This document shows, one piece after another, positions 51,301 to 59,551 of a DNA stretch of 64,000 nucleotides. A program made the translations under genes and the position numbers. Under the pieces are notes generated by a model. It saw nothing but the letters and a program-made list of their open reading frames with translations, had not been told where the DNA came from and ran no database searches. Every line of letters starts with the position of its first letter. The stretch's first letter is position 1. The stretch is from Lepidostoma basale (taxonomy: Eukaryota; Arthropoda; Insecta; Trichoptera; Lepidostomatidae), in the NCBI GenBank assembly GCA_022606425.2, contig JAHDVF020000577.1:992001-1056000 (forward strand), written 5' to 3'.

Positions 51301-54300
51301 TGGCAGCGAGCTGCCAAAACCAAAGACACAAACATTAGTTGATTTTAACTAAATATACAATACATTAAATATAGAATAAATGCAGTAGAAATGAGATCTC
51401 TTAGATGAATGTGTGGATACTCTGTGAATGATAGAGTGTCGAATGAAAATATAAGAAGTGAATGCGGTGCGAATGATGGTGTTATGAACAAAATAATGAA
51501 AGGATCATTAAGATGGTTTGGACACATGGAAAGAATGAATGGAGAAAGAATGGTAAGTTAACGATGTAAATGGAATCAGAAATAGAGGAAGACCGAGAAA
51601 AACGTGGCACGATCAAATAAATCAAATATTGAATGTTGGCCATGTGAGGAGTCACAGAAATCGACGCGCCTTCATGACACGATGTATGAATGTTGAGGAG
51701 CGAGAGAAATATGTCAGGAAAGAAAAGTGTGGCAGTCCATTCTTTCTGCCTACCCCTTTCGGAGAGACGGCGTGATGGTTAGTTTGTTACAATACATTTA
51801 TAAAAGATTTTTTTACAATATTTTTTGATTATGAACTTCTACTATGAAATTTCAAATACATATTTTTTTCAAACTGTGTACAGAATTTGAAAAAAAATTC
51901 TTTGATACTATTGAAAACCTAACTAAATAATTATCAGCTGCCATCTCCGAAAGGGATGGGCAAAAATAATGGACCATCACACTGCTCTATCATACTTTTC
52001 TCGCTTCCTCAACATTCATATATCATGTCATGCACGCACATCGAATTCCGACTCCTCAAGTGACCAACATCTAATATTGATTGATTTAATCGTGCTTTCC
52101 TCGGTCTTCCTCTATTTCATGTTTTGTTTATGTTGTTTACATATACTTTCTTTATCATTCTTTCCATGTGTCCAAATCATCTTAATGAGCCTTTCATTTG
52201 CACTCTATTAATTTCTTATATTTGCATTTGACACACTGATTCGGCAAACAGATTTACCACAAATACGTCTAAGATCTCATTTATTCTACTTTCATCCTTC
52301 TTTTGCCAATTCTGTTTCACTTCCAACTAAAAAAGAGATACAAGAATATCATTGTGCACTGCCATCTTGAAAACCTATATATAGTAAAAAAATAATAATT
52401 TATTTTATATCATTGTATTTCATATTATTTGTTTTAGATTTAATTTGTGGACGTTGGACGATTGAAGTATGCGCGGGAGATGTCTATTGGTGGCGATGAG
52501 GTTCGCAACCCATCACACCGAGTCTCTCGCAGGGGCGAAAAGAGGACGGAGTGCCGCAACGGTTAAAGTGTGGCAGTCCATTCTTTCTGTCTACCCTTTC
52601 GGGGAGACGGCGTGATGGTTAGTTAGTTAATAATAATTTAAGGATTAATTGTATCTCAATAGAGACGAAGATGCAAATTGGAAACAGAATATGGTGATCG
52701 AGGTGTTTACAGGACTTATGACCTGTCATTGGTTGGGTTAAGTGCACGTTTTATATAATACAACATTCCCAATTCCGCCCTTCTTACGACCGCCATGTCT
52801 GTAAAAATTTTGGAAGTTGTTGCCACAATGTAACACCACACTTCACATTTTTTAGTTCAATCTACACTAGCGCCATCTATTAAGATTGGATTAAATTTGC
52901 ATCTTCGTCTCTATTGAGATACAATTAATCCTTAAAAATGCAATGGGTAAAATCCAGTATTCGTCTACAAGTATTTGTATACATTCAAAATGTAATAATA
53001 ATTTAATTAAAATTTATACTGACAGAATTTATGATTTAGTAGTAAAGGTTTATTTATATAAAACGGGAAAACCATTTTCATTATTTAATTTTACAATTGA
53101 TAGAAATTATGTTTAAGGATGACTATAAACCTAGCATGTAAGATAATTTAATTTATAGCATTAAATATTTCTCTTCTCTTTCAATTTCAGGGGAGTTTGG
53201 CAAATACCAATGTTGGCAGTTCATCTTACATATCTTGGCTGCCGTAACGGCAGGAATGCACATGATGTCACTCACAACAGTCGCCGCTGTACCAGATCAC
53301 AGGTGATGCTTATACCCAATTTTTGTCTGCAAAAGGTGTATATCTAAAAACAACATAAAGATACTCGTATCTCATAGACATTAGAGACAGCACTAAAATA
53401 ATAGAACATGGAACTCTTAAGAGTATTGATTTTAACCTTAAGATTTTTAACAAAAGAAATGTCTGTAATTGATTTTCTTAAAGGAAACATCTCCCTTGTT
53501 AACTAACTAACCATCACGCCATTTCACCGAAGGGGTAGGCAGAGAGAATGGATCGCCACATTTTTCTATCCTGACATAACTCTCGCGCTCTTCTGCATTC
53601 ACACATCGTGACATGCACGCTCCTCGATTGTTCCTACTTCAAACATGGCCGCCTTTTAATAATTGATTAATTTGGTCATGCCATGTCTTCCTTGGCCTTT
53701 CTCGACTTCTTTTTCAATTCACACTACTTGTATATATCTTTTTAACCATTCTTCCTTCATCCATTCGTTCCATACGTCCAAACCATCTTAGTGACCCTTT
53801 CTTGATTTTATTTATCACGCATTCATCCGCCTTACATTCCTTTTTTACCTCATCATTAGATAATCTATCATACATTGTTTTTCCGCACATCCTTCTTAGT
53901 GACCTCATTTCTACAGCATTTATCCTACTTTCATCCTTCTTCTGCCAACTCCAAGCGTCACTTCCATGCATAAGGGTCGGTACTAGAACTCCATTGTGCA
54001 CTGTCATCTTTGCTTTAGTCAATATTTTTCTATTTGCGGTAATGACTTTGAGTGCACCAATTATTTTGTTTCCAGCTCCAACCCTTCTTCCGGTATCTTT
54101 CTCCATTCTTCCATCTCTTGTAAACATGCTTCCCAGGTAGAAAAATTCGGTAACTTTCTCTAATTTCTCACCGTTCGGATTTATGTCACAATCTGTCATA
54201 CATTCTTCCTTTTCAAATACCATAACTTTAGACTTTGACGCGTTCATCACTAGGTCCATGCATATCTCCCTTGTTTGTTAACTTTTAATTAAACCGAAGA

Positions 54301-57150
54301 AAACTATTCCCTACATGGTATTATTAAGATTAGTATTACCCAAAAAATACAGTAACCTCTCTTTATAACGATATCCAAGGGACTGGGCATTGTCATTGTT
54401 ATATAGAGAGACAACAATATTTGATAAAAAAAAATGCATTACTTTAAATTCATAAAACAAACATTACATTAAATATTGTTTCTGTATTTAAAATATTAAT
54501 GTAAATATTTACTTTCAATAATATTTTTACATTCAATTTTAAAAAGCAGTTTTAACTTATGTAGCAAACATTTATTTATAGACAATAATATAATAGATGG
54601 GGGTTGCTAGATATTCGTTAAGCGCGAAACAAAACAGCCGGGCAATACCCTACCTTAGAGCGCCAGCACTACCTACTCAGGTAGTGGTGGTACCCGGCCT
54701 GCTTTAAAATAATAGACAGAAGGGGCACTTGCAACGACTGGACTACCAATAAAGAGAGAGCATAGAGAAAGAACAAATAGAATAAATACTACTAAAACCA
54801 AACAATCCACGTTTCATCGTTATAGAGGGTTTGTAGGGAGAGACTCCTGGATTGTATAAATAAAATTAACATTTTGTCAATAGAATGAAAAGAATCAACG
54901 AACGTTCAGAAGAAGTACGTATTTTATGGTGTACATTTATGTACCTCTGCATTGAAAACAATATTATTCAAAATAATCCCTTTCTTGCATGCAATTAAGA
55001 GTTAATTAAATTCTAATTCTGTATTTAAAATAATGATATCATAATCAACGGTACTTTATAGCACAGACAACATTGAAAAAATTAAGGGGTATTAATATTC
55101 ATAAAAAAATATAATGAAATCATGCCTTGTTTAGCCATAAATATAATTAATTCATAATTATAACAAATTAAATTATCTGTTTTCTAGATATTTTATGAGA
55201 ATATATTTGATAATGCCTAAGGTGAAACATGTCATCCCCATAAAATGTATTAAAACCTCTAGAAGAATAGATGTTTTCATTTGTATTAATTATTAAATAT
55301 GGAGTTTTACATTGTAACAACAATAAATAATTAATTCATAGAGAATAAAACAAATTGTAGTCTCCCAGATATTATGTAAAAAAAAACTAACTAACTAACC
55401 ATCACGCCGTCTCCCTGAAAGGGTAGGCAGAAAGAATGGACTGTCACACTTTAACCGATGCGGCACTCCATCCTTCTCTTTTCGCCCTGCGGGAGACGCG
55501 GTGTGATGGGTTGCGAGCCTCATCGCCACTAGATATTATGTTGTATGATAAATGAATGAGAAAATAAAGTATGTATGATTATTATGTTGTATGATAAAAC
55601 TATGTTGTTGAACTAACAAAAAATTACATATTATAAAACAACGATTTATTTATTACAGATGCGCCATTCCGGGAGTAGACATCAACGGATCATACGCCCC
55701 GTGGAACTCTTCAGCAGTTCTGGCAGCTATCCCAAAGAAAGCCAATGGAAATCTAGAATCTTGTTTGATCCTCGATGGGAACGATTCAGTGGCATGTAAA
55801 TCTTTTGTGTATGATGACACATATTACGTTTCCTCGAGGGCAATTGAATGGGACTTTGTGTGCGACAGGAGGTGGATGGGTGCCTTGGCCCAGTGCATGT
55901 ACATGCTGGGCGTGTTCACGGGAGCCGTGGTTCTGGGGGGATTGGCAGACAAAGTGGGGAGAAAGGCCATTTTTTGTTGGTCGGCAACACTCCAACTGAT
56001 TCTCGGTGTTATCGTGGCATTCATTCCCGAGTACTGGTCATTCTGCGCTGTGAGATTCCTTTACGGGATATTCGGTTCAGCGGGGTCCTACATCACTGGA
56101 TTTGTCCTGACTATGGAAATAGTAGGCGCAAGTAAGAGAACAGCCTGCGGTATCGCCTTCCAAGCTGCCTTTGCTGGCGGCATAATGCTCGTGGCCGGGT
56201 GGGGAGCTGCCATCAGCGATAGGACTCTTCTGCAAGTGATATACGGCTTGCACGGGCTCATACTGATTCCCCATTGGTGGCTGATGGACGAGTCTCCGCG
56301 TTGGCTGTGGTCACAAGGGAAGGCCAGGGAAGCTGTAGTGATAGTACAAAAAGGTTTGAAAATGAATGGCAGAGGTTACAGCGTGGACACGGCTCATTAC
56401 GTCTCTCGAGGAAAAGCGGTGGCTAGCAGGAACACTCCCTCTGCAGGAACATTGGATCTGTTTAAGACTCCCAATCTCAGAAATAAGACTATAAATGTCT
56501 GCTTCTGTTGGTTTGCCAATTCATTGGTGTATTATGGGCTCTCCTTAAATGCCGGTAAATTGTATGGAAACCCATTTTTGATCATTTTTATTATGGGCTT
56601 GGTGGAATTCCCCAGTTACGCTGCCGTCATTTACTTCTTGGACAAACTAGGCAGGAGGTCACTTATTAGTTCTTTGATGTTGGCTGGAGGACTGTGCTGC
56701 ATCATAGCGGCATATCTGACCCAGGGTAGTACGGCCGCCACCTCGGTGGTCATGTTAGGAAAACTTTTCATTGCGGGATCTTTCGCTATAATCTATAACT
56801 ACTCGGCTGAACTGTTCCCCACCGTGGTGAGAAACTCAGCTTTGGGCCTGGGATCCATGAGCGCCCGTCTGTCCGGAGCGCTGACACCTATGATCACACT
56901 GCTGGACTCTTTGAACCCGACCATCCCATCCGTGATATTCGGAGTGATCTCCCTGCTATCGGGGCTGCTGACACTGTTCCTGCCGGAGACCATGGGACAG
57001 CCCATGCCGCAGTCGCTCCAGGATGGGGAGCGCTTCGGTGCAGGCGACACCTGCTTCACCTCTTGCCTGGGAAAGAAGGGCAACAAGACCCACTCGGTCC
57101 CCGACACCACCCCCGAAGCGATGATTCCTCTGGACAACATGAAACGGTAG
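30361..57150 (+). CDS. SLC22-type organic cation transporter (MFS), three coding exons
   Basis: Coding exons 30361-30403, 53191-53302 and 55659-57150 (TAG), 548 aa, the usual SLC22 length. Joins: ATG G|GTGAAT to TTTCAG|GG gives MGEFGKY (phase 1); CACAG|GTGATG to TTACAG|A gives DHRCAI (phase 2). Exon 1 is assigned because its Leu-rich MDSDHALEELMGKMG start flows exactly into the EFGKYQCW motif that opens SLC22 proteins. A first membrane segment (about 20-41) is followed by a large extracellular loop with sequons NGS, NSS and NDS and several Cys. Next are the MFS signature GGLADKVGRK (145-154), DESPRW (262-267) and SAELFPTVVRNSALGLGSMS before the last helices. It should carry organic cations, carnitine-like or zwitterionic solutes across the plasma membrane; the substrate cannot be read from sequence. 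The C-tail is cytosolic. Intron 1 spans 22.8 kb and intron 2 2.4 kb, both filled with transposons. Confidence 0.9.
31115..31215. repeat. Dispersed repeat fragment (family Q)
   Basis: AACCAATCACCTTTCAGACA and the nearby AATGTTTCCATCC resemble the interior of the small hAT at 32060-32259 and the stretches at 38095-38195 and 41270-41390 (CCAAATCACATTCCAACAAT, then GAGGAATAGCCATTAGAGC). A shared low-copy repeat of unknown class. Confidence 0.45.
31443..32367. mobile_element. hAT element (925 bp) with 8-bp target duplication, SLC22 intron 1
   Basis: Left end TAGGGCTCGGATTTATAT and right end ATGTCAATTCCGAGCCCTG are inverted matches (core AGGGCTCGGA). They are flanked by an exact 8-bp duplication GTAATAAC (31435-31442 and 32368-32375). 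The interior has remnants without a readable transposase, and a second hAT is inserted at 32060-32259. Related to 36991-37630, which lies in the opposite orientation. Confidence 0.9.
32060..32259. mobile_element. Second hAT-type MITE (200 bp) nested in the first
   Basis: Perfect inverted ends CAGTGGCGGTACTCCCATAG (32060) and CTATGGGAGTACCGCCACTG (ending 32259), flanked by an exact 8-bp duplication GGGGTATA (32052-32059 and 32260-32267). It inserted into the older element, so it is younger. The interior carries a family Q segment. Confidence 0.93.
32376..33185. other. SLC22 intron 1, A+T-rich
   Basis: No feature supported. Confidence 0.4.
33186..33480 (-). mobile_element. LINE 3' fragment (RT C-terminus), SLC22 intron 1
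   Basis: Minus-strand reading VTDIIHRVATLKWQWAGHVT, then WRPWTAKKSVGRPQLRWKDD and LHKTEWHGSEWRR: the conserved WQWAGHV...GRPxxRWxDD tail of RTE-like insect LINEs. Same clade as the LINE at 8820-10370. The plus-strand end has CTTCTTCTTCC, the reverse of an (AAG)n tail. Confidence 0.8.
33481..34835. other. SLC22 intron 1, A+T-rich
   Basis: Nothing coding. 34609-34685 contains a loose inverted repeat (CAGATGTTTTGTCTTGAGG facing CTGACCCTGAAAACATCTG). Confidence 0.4.
34836..35115 (+). mobile_element. LINE 3' fragment (RT C-terminus), SLC22 intron 1
   Basis: LRWAGHVEIIPEGRTPHIVS, then RPRGRPRKRWADCVEEDWEK and QWRTVVEEAKSHTGM-stop: the C-terminal tail of another LINE family, 5'-truncated. The 3' end is followed by a short GAATGAATGA run. 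Confidence 0.8.
35116..36982. other. SLC22 intron 1, A+T-rich
   Basis: No gene or bounded repeat recognised. Confidence 0.4.
36991..37630. mobile_element. hAT element related to 31443-32367, opposite orientation
   Basis: Left end TGGGGCCCGGAATTGACATA and right end TATAAATCAGAGCCCTA are inverted relatives of the first element's ends. An exact 8-bp duplication ATTATTAT flanks it (36983-36990, 37631-37638). Interior segments such as GTTGTGGCAAAGAAAACTGG and ATGGCGGAGAAGATACTC occur in reverse complement near 31880-31905. Confidence 0.88.
37640..39100. other. SLC22 intron 1, A+T-rich, with a family Q fragment
   Basis: 38095-38195 resembles family Q (ACCACCAAATCACATTTCCA, then ATTATCATTAGAGCTGA). 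No gene seen. Confidence 0.4.
39101..39308. repeat. Degenerate 21-bp tandem repeat (minisatellite)
   Basis: Units of the form CACTAGAGCACAAGTTACCC plus one base repeat about eight times (variants CAGTAGAACAGAAGTTACTC, CATTAGAGGACAAGTTATTT), interrupted once near 39175-39225. Confidence 0.8.
40128..40600. repeat. Dispersed insect repeat, class uncertain
   Basis: Begins with CCAGTGGACCCGACAGACGT, then TGTCCTGCCTG, and ends with CATTAAAATCGGTCGGGTCG, then TTTGGGAAGAGTTC. These phrases are familiar from repeats scattered in many insect genomes, but I cannot name the family. An 82-codon open frame inside shows no domain. Confidence 0.4.
41050..41115 (+). ncRNA. Hammerhead-like motif, family 2 (copy b)
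   Basis: CTGACGA (41065-41071), then GCTC-TTGCGG-GAGC as a perfect four-pair stem II, GAAA (41087-41090) and ACC-GGCT-GGT as stem III. TTTTGT upstream can pair with ACAAAA downstream as a distal stem I. As in the other copies, one unpaired base (A) separates the CTGACGA box from stem II. Confidence 0.5.
41116..43620. other. SLC22 intron 1, A+T-rich, with repeat fragments
   Basis: 41270-41390 is a family Q fragment. 43100-43260 is a minus-strand decayed Penelope-like fragment (ACATGTTTCGCCATGCCAG). No gene supported. Confidence 0.4.
43625..43682 (-). ncRNA. Hammerhead-like motif, family 2 (copy c, mutated)
   Basis: On the minus strand CGGACGA (the family has CTGACGA) is followed by a strong GCTCCGGCGGGAGC hairpin, GAAACCGGTTGGT and GTTAAC. 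The changed box and the G at the cleavage position suggest an inactive relic. Confidence 0.45.
43683..46525. other. SLC22 intron 1, A+T-rich
   Basis: Nothing bounded. 46075-46215 is less A+T-rich (GGTTTCCCGTTGCTTTCC) and may be a decayed mobile-element fragment. Confidence 0.35.
46530..47615 (-). mobile_element. Pogo-type element that lost its catalytic core
   Basis: Inverted ends GGGGAGATGTAGGTAATGGG (46530) and CCCATTGCCTACATCTCCCC (ending 47615) are flanked by TA. On the minus strand 47175-47000 encodes a Psq/pogo-type helix-turn-helix (NKATWSIANLKKAVELIDEQ, then GYSIRKAAKTMNIPFSSLQK), the DNA-binding head of pogo/Tigger transposases. Shortly downstream 46990-46769 encodes an acidic linker and a PHD-like zinc finger (CLVCGEFGQDNEMWFRCTSC, then GLWAHLDC) as found at the C-terminus of some insect pogo transposases. 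The two parts are in different frames and the DDE domain between them is absent. Confidence 0.85.
47620..48281. other. SLC22 intron 1, A+T-rich
   Basis: Contains an ATAATGGAGTTTTAC motif (48049) shared with repeats near 27668, 43253 and 55302. No gene. Confidence 0.35.
48282..49495 (+). mobile_element. LINE family Y: nearly intact RT domain with one frameshift
   Basis: An open frame of about 320 codons begins inside the RT domain (FGFRNAFGTREALLAVNVLL). It contains FIDYEKAFD (48390-48419), RGVRQGCILSPLLFN, the catalytic YADD (48696-48707), GLTINVAKTKWM and YGSETWTLK. Near 49240 the frame shifts by one; the protein then continues as GHVLRGEKYRLLRLILEGK, GRRGVGRRQMSWLRNIREWT to a stop at 49465. 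The 3' end is (AAG)n. The 5' half, with the endonuclease, is missing, as in a 5'-truncated retrocopy. The clade is not certain. Low decay suggests a fairly recent insertion. Confidence 0.88.
49645..49790 (+). repeat. Decayed SINE family 2 copy
   Basis: TGGTCCTAGAGGTTAGAATA, then CTTGCCTCCTGATC and GGGTTCGAGTTG keep the A-box, anticodon-arm and B-box order of the head at 14109. The body reads TTCTCATTGAGGATTAT, like CTCACATTGAAGATTGT at 14216. Confidence 0.55.
49835..50345 (+). repeat. LINE family X 3' end (copy in sense)
   Basis: Decayed RT C-terminus (MEVHNGVLLPTLMYGSEAWN region) with stops, then AGATGGTTTGCACATATGGA and a terminus GGTGTAATGGTTAGTTGGTT. Matches the protein-coding stretch at 53714-54259. 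Confidence 0.75.
50740..51240 (+). mobile_element. LINE 3' fragment of a further family
   Basis: Plus-strand reading KLRIYKTCVRPILTYGIESR, EMKTLRAIAGKTLRDRVRN and WGRQRRRYWHQHVERMS is a LINE RT C-terminal region, with a stop at 51121, followed by a terminus of (AAG)n. 5'-truncated. A pair of TAGACTAGAATTAA direct repeats lies just upstream (50680-50717). Confidence 0.75.
51370..51785 (+). repeat. LINE family X 3' end (sense copy)
   Basis: GCAGTAGAAATGAGATCTCT, AGATGGTTTGGACACATGGA and GAGACGGCGTGATGGTTAGT match the family X tail in order. Confidence 0.8.
51940..52335 (-). repeat. LINE family X 3' end (antisense, tail to tail with the previous)
   Basis: CCATCTCCGAAAGGGATGGG, TTCTTTCCATGTGTCCAAAT and TCATCCTTCTTTTGCCAATT on the plus strand are the reverse complement of the family X tail. 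Confidence 0.75.
52437..52632 (+). repeat. Short repeat family Z (copy 1), sharing its 3' end with LINE X
   Basis: A head with GCGCGGGAGATGTCTATTGG, then TGGCGATGAGGTTCGCAACC and CATCACACCGAGTCTCTCGC is followed by GTGTGGCAGTCCATTCTTTC, then TGTCTACCCTTTCGGGGAGA and CGGCGTGATGGTTAGTTAGT. The last 65 bp or so are those of LINE X. Other copies: 55390-55545 (minus) and 62738-62978 (plus). About 200 bp and non-coding, consistent with a SINE-like parasite of LINE X. Confidence 0.75.
52638..52935. repeat. Repeat family R (copy 2) with long inverted ends
   Basis: AAGGATTAATTGTATCTCAA, then TAGAGACGAAGATGCAAATT at the left is mirrored by AATTTGCATCTTCGTCTCTA, then TTGAGATACAATTAATCCTT at the right, a perfect or near-perfect inverted repeat of about 40 bp. 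The middle matches 21185-21740 in reverse complement. Confidence 0.8.
53505..54265 (-). mobile_element. LINE family X with the longest readable RT C-terminus, SLC22 intron 2
   Basis: The minus-strand frame 54259-53714 (181 codons) reads MDLVMNASKSKVMVFEKEEC, then FFYLGSMFTRDGRMEKDTGR, ALKVITANRKILTKAKMTVH, NGVLVPTLMHGSDAW, RSLRRMCGKTMYDR and SLRWFGRMERM: the thumb and C-terminal region of a non-LTR reverse transcriptase. The 3' UTR follows down to TAACTAACTAACCATCACGC at 53505. This copy defines family X, which has at least eight fragments in the window. Confidence 0.85.
54270..55388. other. SLC22 intron 2
   Basis: A+T-rich. 54640-54720 is GC-richer (CGGGCAATACCCTACCTTAG) and may be a repeat relic. 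55205-55320 holds a decayed Penelope-like end (GATAATGCCTAAGGTGAAAC). No exon supported. Confidence 0.4.
55390..55545 (-). repeat. Repeat family Z (copy 2), antisense, close to SLC22 exon 3
   Basis: TAACTAACTAACCATCACGC, GCGGCACTCCATCCTTCTCT and GTGTGATGGGTTGCGAGCCT on the plus strand reverse-complement to the family Z unit. It ends about 110 bp before the exon 3 acceptor. Confidence 0.75.
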
Positions 57151-58915
57151 TACAAAGAGCATGCGATGAAATAAGACTCCGTCAGTTTGGAACATATCTA
57201 ATGTATTTGCGGTACTTATATTTACATCAAACATTCATAATTTACATTCGCAACAAAATAGAATTTAAGTTATCATTTCTCGATGTAATCATTATACATA
57301 TTTCATAAATATAACACTTTCATAAAGATACACAAAAATGTGGTTATTTTTATTTACACCTACCTAAGTCTACCTAATGCTGTGTTCATTTGCAAAAACA
57401 GAATCCGTCACTCGGCGGATGGCGATGAGCGAAACTGCGGGGACTCGACGTCTACAGAACGGGGCGCACTAACGGTAACAAATCTATCCTAAATGTACAG
57501 TTCCAGCACGGAGTGCGGATAATCACATGGGCCCGGGCCCTCGTGCAGTCCTTGGCAAATTACACTTTCCCAATACTAAAGTAAATTAACAGCCTTTTCA
57601 TATTAAACGTAACTTAAATTGTGTAATGCGATATAACAACATTTGCGATATAACTCTTTACACAAAAATAAACTCTGTTGATAAAAAAATATTATCAATT
57701 GTCAAGAAGAGGACATCTTAAGGGGCACTTTGTTCAAAATATATCTACAATTAATGGCAACTAAACAATAGTGTCCGCTTTACAGAGTCATAGAGAAATC
57801 ATATGAATGGAACTGGTCATTTAGGCAAAGAGCAAGCTTCTATCTAAACAGCAAGAACTTTTAAAGAATAATTAATAATTTACACATTTATGATTACCGC
57901 AGCTCCTAAGCTTATTTCTCTCGCTTATCCCTTAGTCCACTCTCTCCTACTGACCAATTCTCCATTTGAAAATTTCATAAAAAGCGTAAACGTATAATGA
58001 AATGTAATTCTACTTTAATTCACTTAGCGAACGAGTACATTTACTAATGAAACGTGTGTTGGCCGGATTAGCACGGGAAGACTTGGACTAGAGTTTATGA
58101 ATTCAATTTCATAAGTAACGGTACACGCACACGGCGGCATTCTAATCACTTCCTCCAGGGGATACAAAAATATACATGGGGCAATATTTACTCCGGTCAT
58201 AAAAATAAAACTCGGTTACAAAAAGTCTAATCAATTATCACTACATTCTCACAAAATATGGTAAAATAAACGTTGCATATTGACCTGAGATGCGTACCTA
58301 TCCTCCTTACCTACCTCTAAGGACATGAGCGTGATGTTTGCACAATTCAGACTAAACATTTGCAGGCAAAAACGTTATTTGACTACCTACTTACATTTAA
58401 ATGTTTAGAATGGTAGAAACAAACGCAGTGGCAGAGATTCACGACGCTAGTTGCACATAAAGTCATTGGTGTCCAAACCTATCGGCAGCACTTCCCAAAC
58501 CAGTGGACCGTCCCCTAACACATACTCTATTTTAAAACACTAAATTATAATCCATTTAAACATTAACATACAATAGAGATTTTTGTAAATACTGGTTTTG
58601 ATTTTTTTTTATCGAATAAGATTCCTAAGACGCTTTTAATTCAAATTGTGCTATTTACTTGCATTATTAATAACTAAGCGAGTTCAGAAATCTGAATTTT
58701 AATGCAAGCTCATGAGGTTATCTCTTAATACGAAGATTCACATGCAGTTCGACGCTAAATACATTTTAGAAAAGGTTTCCAGAGGTTTGGGAATCACCAC
58801 TATGCAATAACGAGAGTCATACTTTTAACACGGTGAGATGGGTGAAACAAAACAAGAATGTAGCCATCTTCTTGACAATCAGCAATAGTGTCCGGGTTGT
58901 GTTTGAGCACCCGGC
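57151..58915. other. Convergent 3' UTRs of the SLC22 and sarah genes
   Basis: Two genes end facing each other. No open frame or repeat stands out; AATAAA-like signals occur on both strands (for example 57668 plus). The stretch is less repeat-rich than the introns. Confidence 0.45.
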
Positions 58916-59551
58916 CTAGGGCTTGACTGCTGCGTGCGTGCTGGGGCTGGTGTGCACCACGATGGCGGGCTGCTGGCCCCGCGGCGGGAGCAGCTCGTGG
59001 CACTCGCCGGGAGCCAGCGCCGCGAGCGCGGCCAGTAGCTCGTGGTTCACCAGCGGCTCGTGCTCCGGCCGCGGCTCCCAGCCCAGCGGCGGGCTGGACG
59101 GCGGCGAGATCAGGAACTGCTTGAAGGGCGCGGGTGGCTCCAGGTTCTTTACGGACACGGGCGTGACAGGCTGCGCGAAGTAGCAAGTGATGCACGACTG
59201 CTCGAATGGGAACTGGTGTAGCTGGATCCTGGCTTGCGCCGCCGCCGTGGGTCGCTCGTAGTTAACTCGCAAGCGTCGGAAACTCCGGAGCCACTGAAAC
59301 GTCACTTCGTCGGAAAACGATCTGAACAGGTTCTCCATGTCCGTCTTTAGTTTCTCGCTGTTGAACACTTCGCTTTGTATATTTGTGACGATGATCGACT
59401 TCGGCAAGTCGTCCAAGGAATCGGCGGATGGGTCATCATTGTCGTAATTCAGCTGGTCTAAGTTGGGATGCACGTTGGGCAGGCCGTCTGCCTCGTTAAT
59501 GAACACCTCCTCATCTTGGAGAGTGTCGTCGTAATGTCCGGAATCCGCCAT
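58916..59551 (-). CDS. sra: Calcipressin / sarah (RCAN), regulator of calcineurin
   Basis: A 211-aa reading frame from ATG at 59551 to TAG at 58916, with no intron in the coding part. Calcipressins bind calcineurin and tune its phosphatase activity. An acidic N-terminus (1-48) precedes an RRM-like fold (about 49-127; SIIVTNIQSEVF and the RLRVNYE strand). The signature FLISPPSSPPLGWEP lies at 146-160, the Ser-Pro repeat phosphorylated in this family, and PAIVVHT at 195-201 matches the PxIxIT-type calcineurin docking motif. Length and order fit the family. The C-terminal third is very GC-rich, with an Ala/Leu-rich helix (ELLAALAALAPGE) unlike vertebrate RCANs. The frame is open for another 22 codons upstream (to 59617), so a longer start or an alternative first exon is possible; MADSGHYDD is chosen because the upstream residues are basic and unlike the family. 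Confidence 0.93.
   Translation of the reverse strand: MADSGHYDDTLQDEEVFINEADGLPNVHPNLDQLNYDNDDPSADSLDDLPKSIIVTNIQSEVFNSEKLKTDMENLFRSFSDEVTFQWLRSFRRLRVNYERPTAAAQARIQLHQFPFEQSCITCYFAQPVTPVSVKNLEPPAPFKQFLISPPSSPPLGWEPRPEHEPLVNHELLAALAALAPGECHELLPPRGQQPAIVVHTSPSTHAAVKP

Noticed and set aside
55848..56135. Overlapping frames within SLC22 exon 3
   Set aside because: Alternative-frame shadows of a well-supported membrane protein.
58923..59183. Long GC-rich open frame antisense to the sarah gene
   Set aside because: Follows from the high GC of the sarah C-terminal codons; low-complexity Ser/Gly composition.
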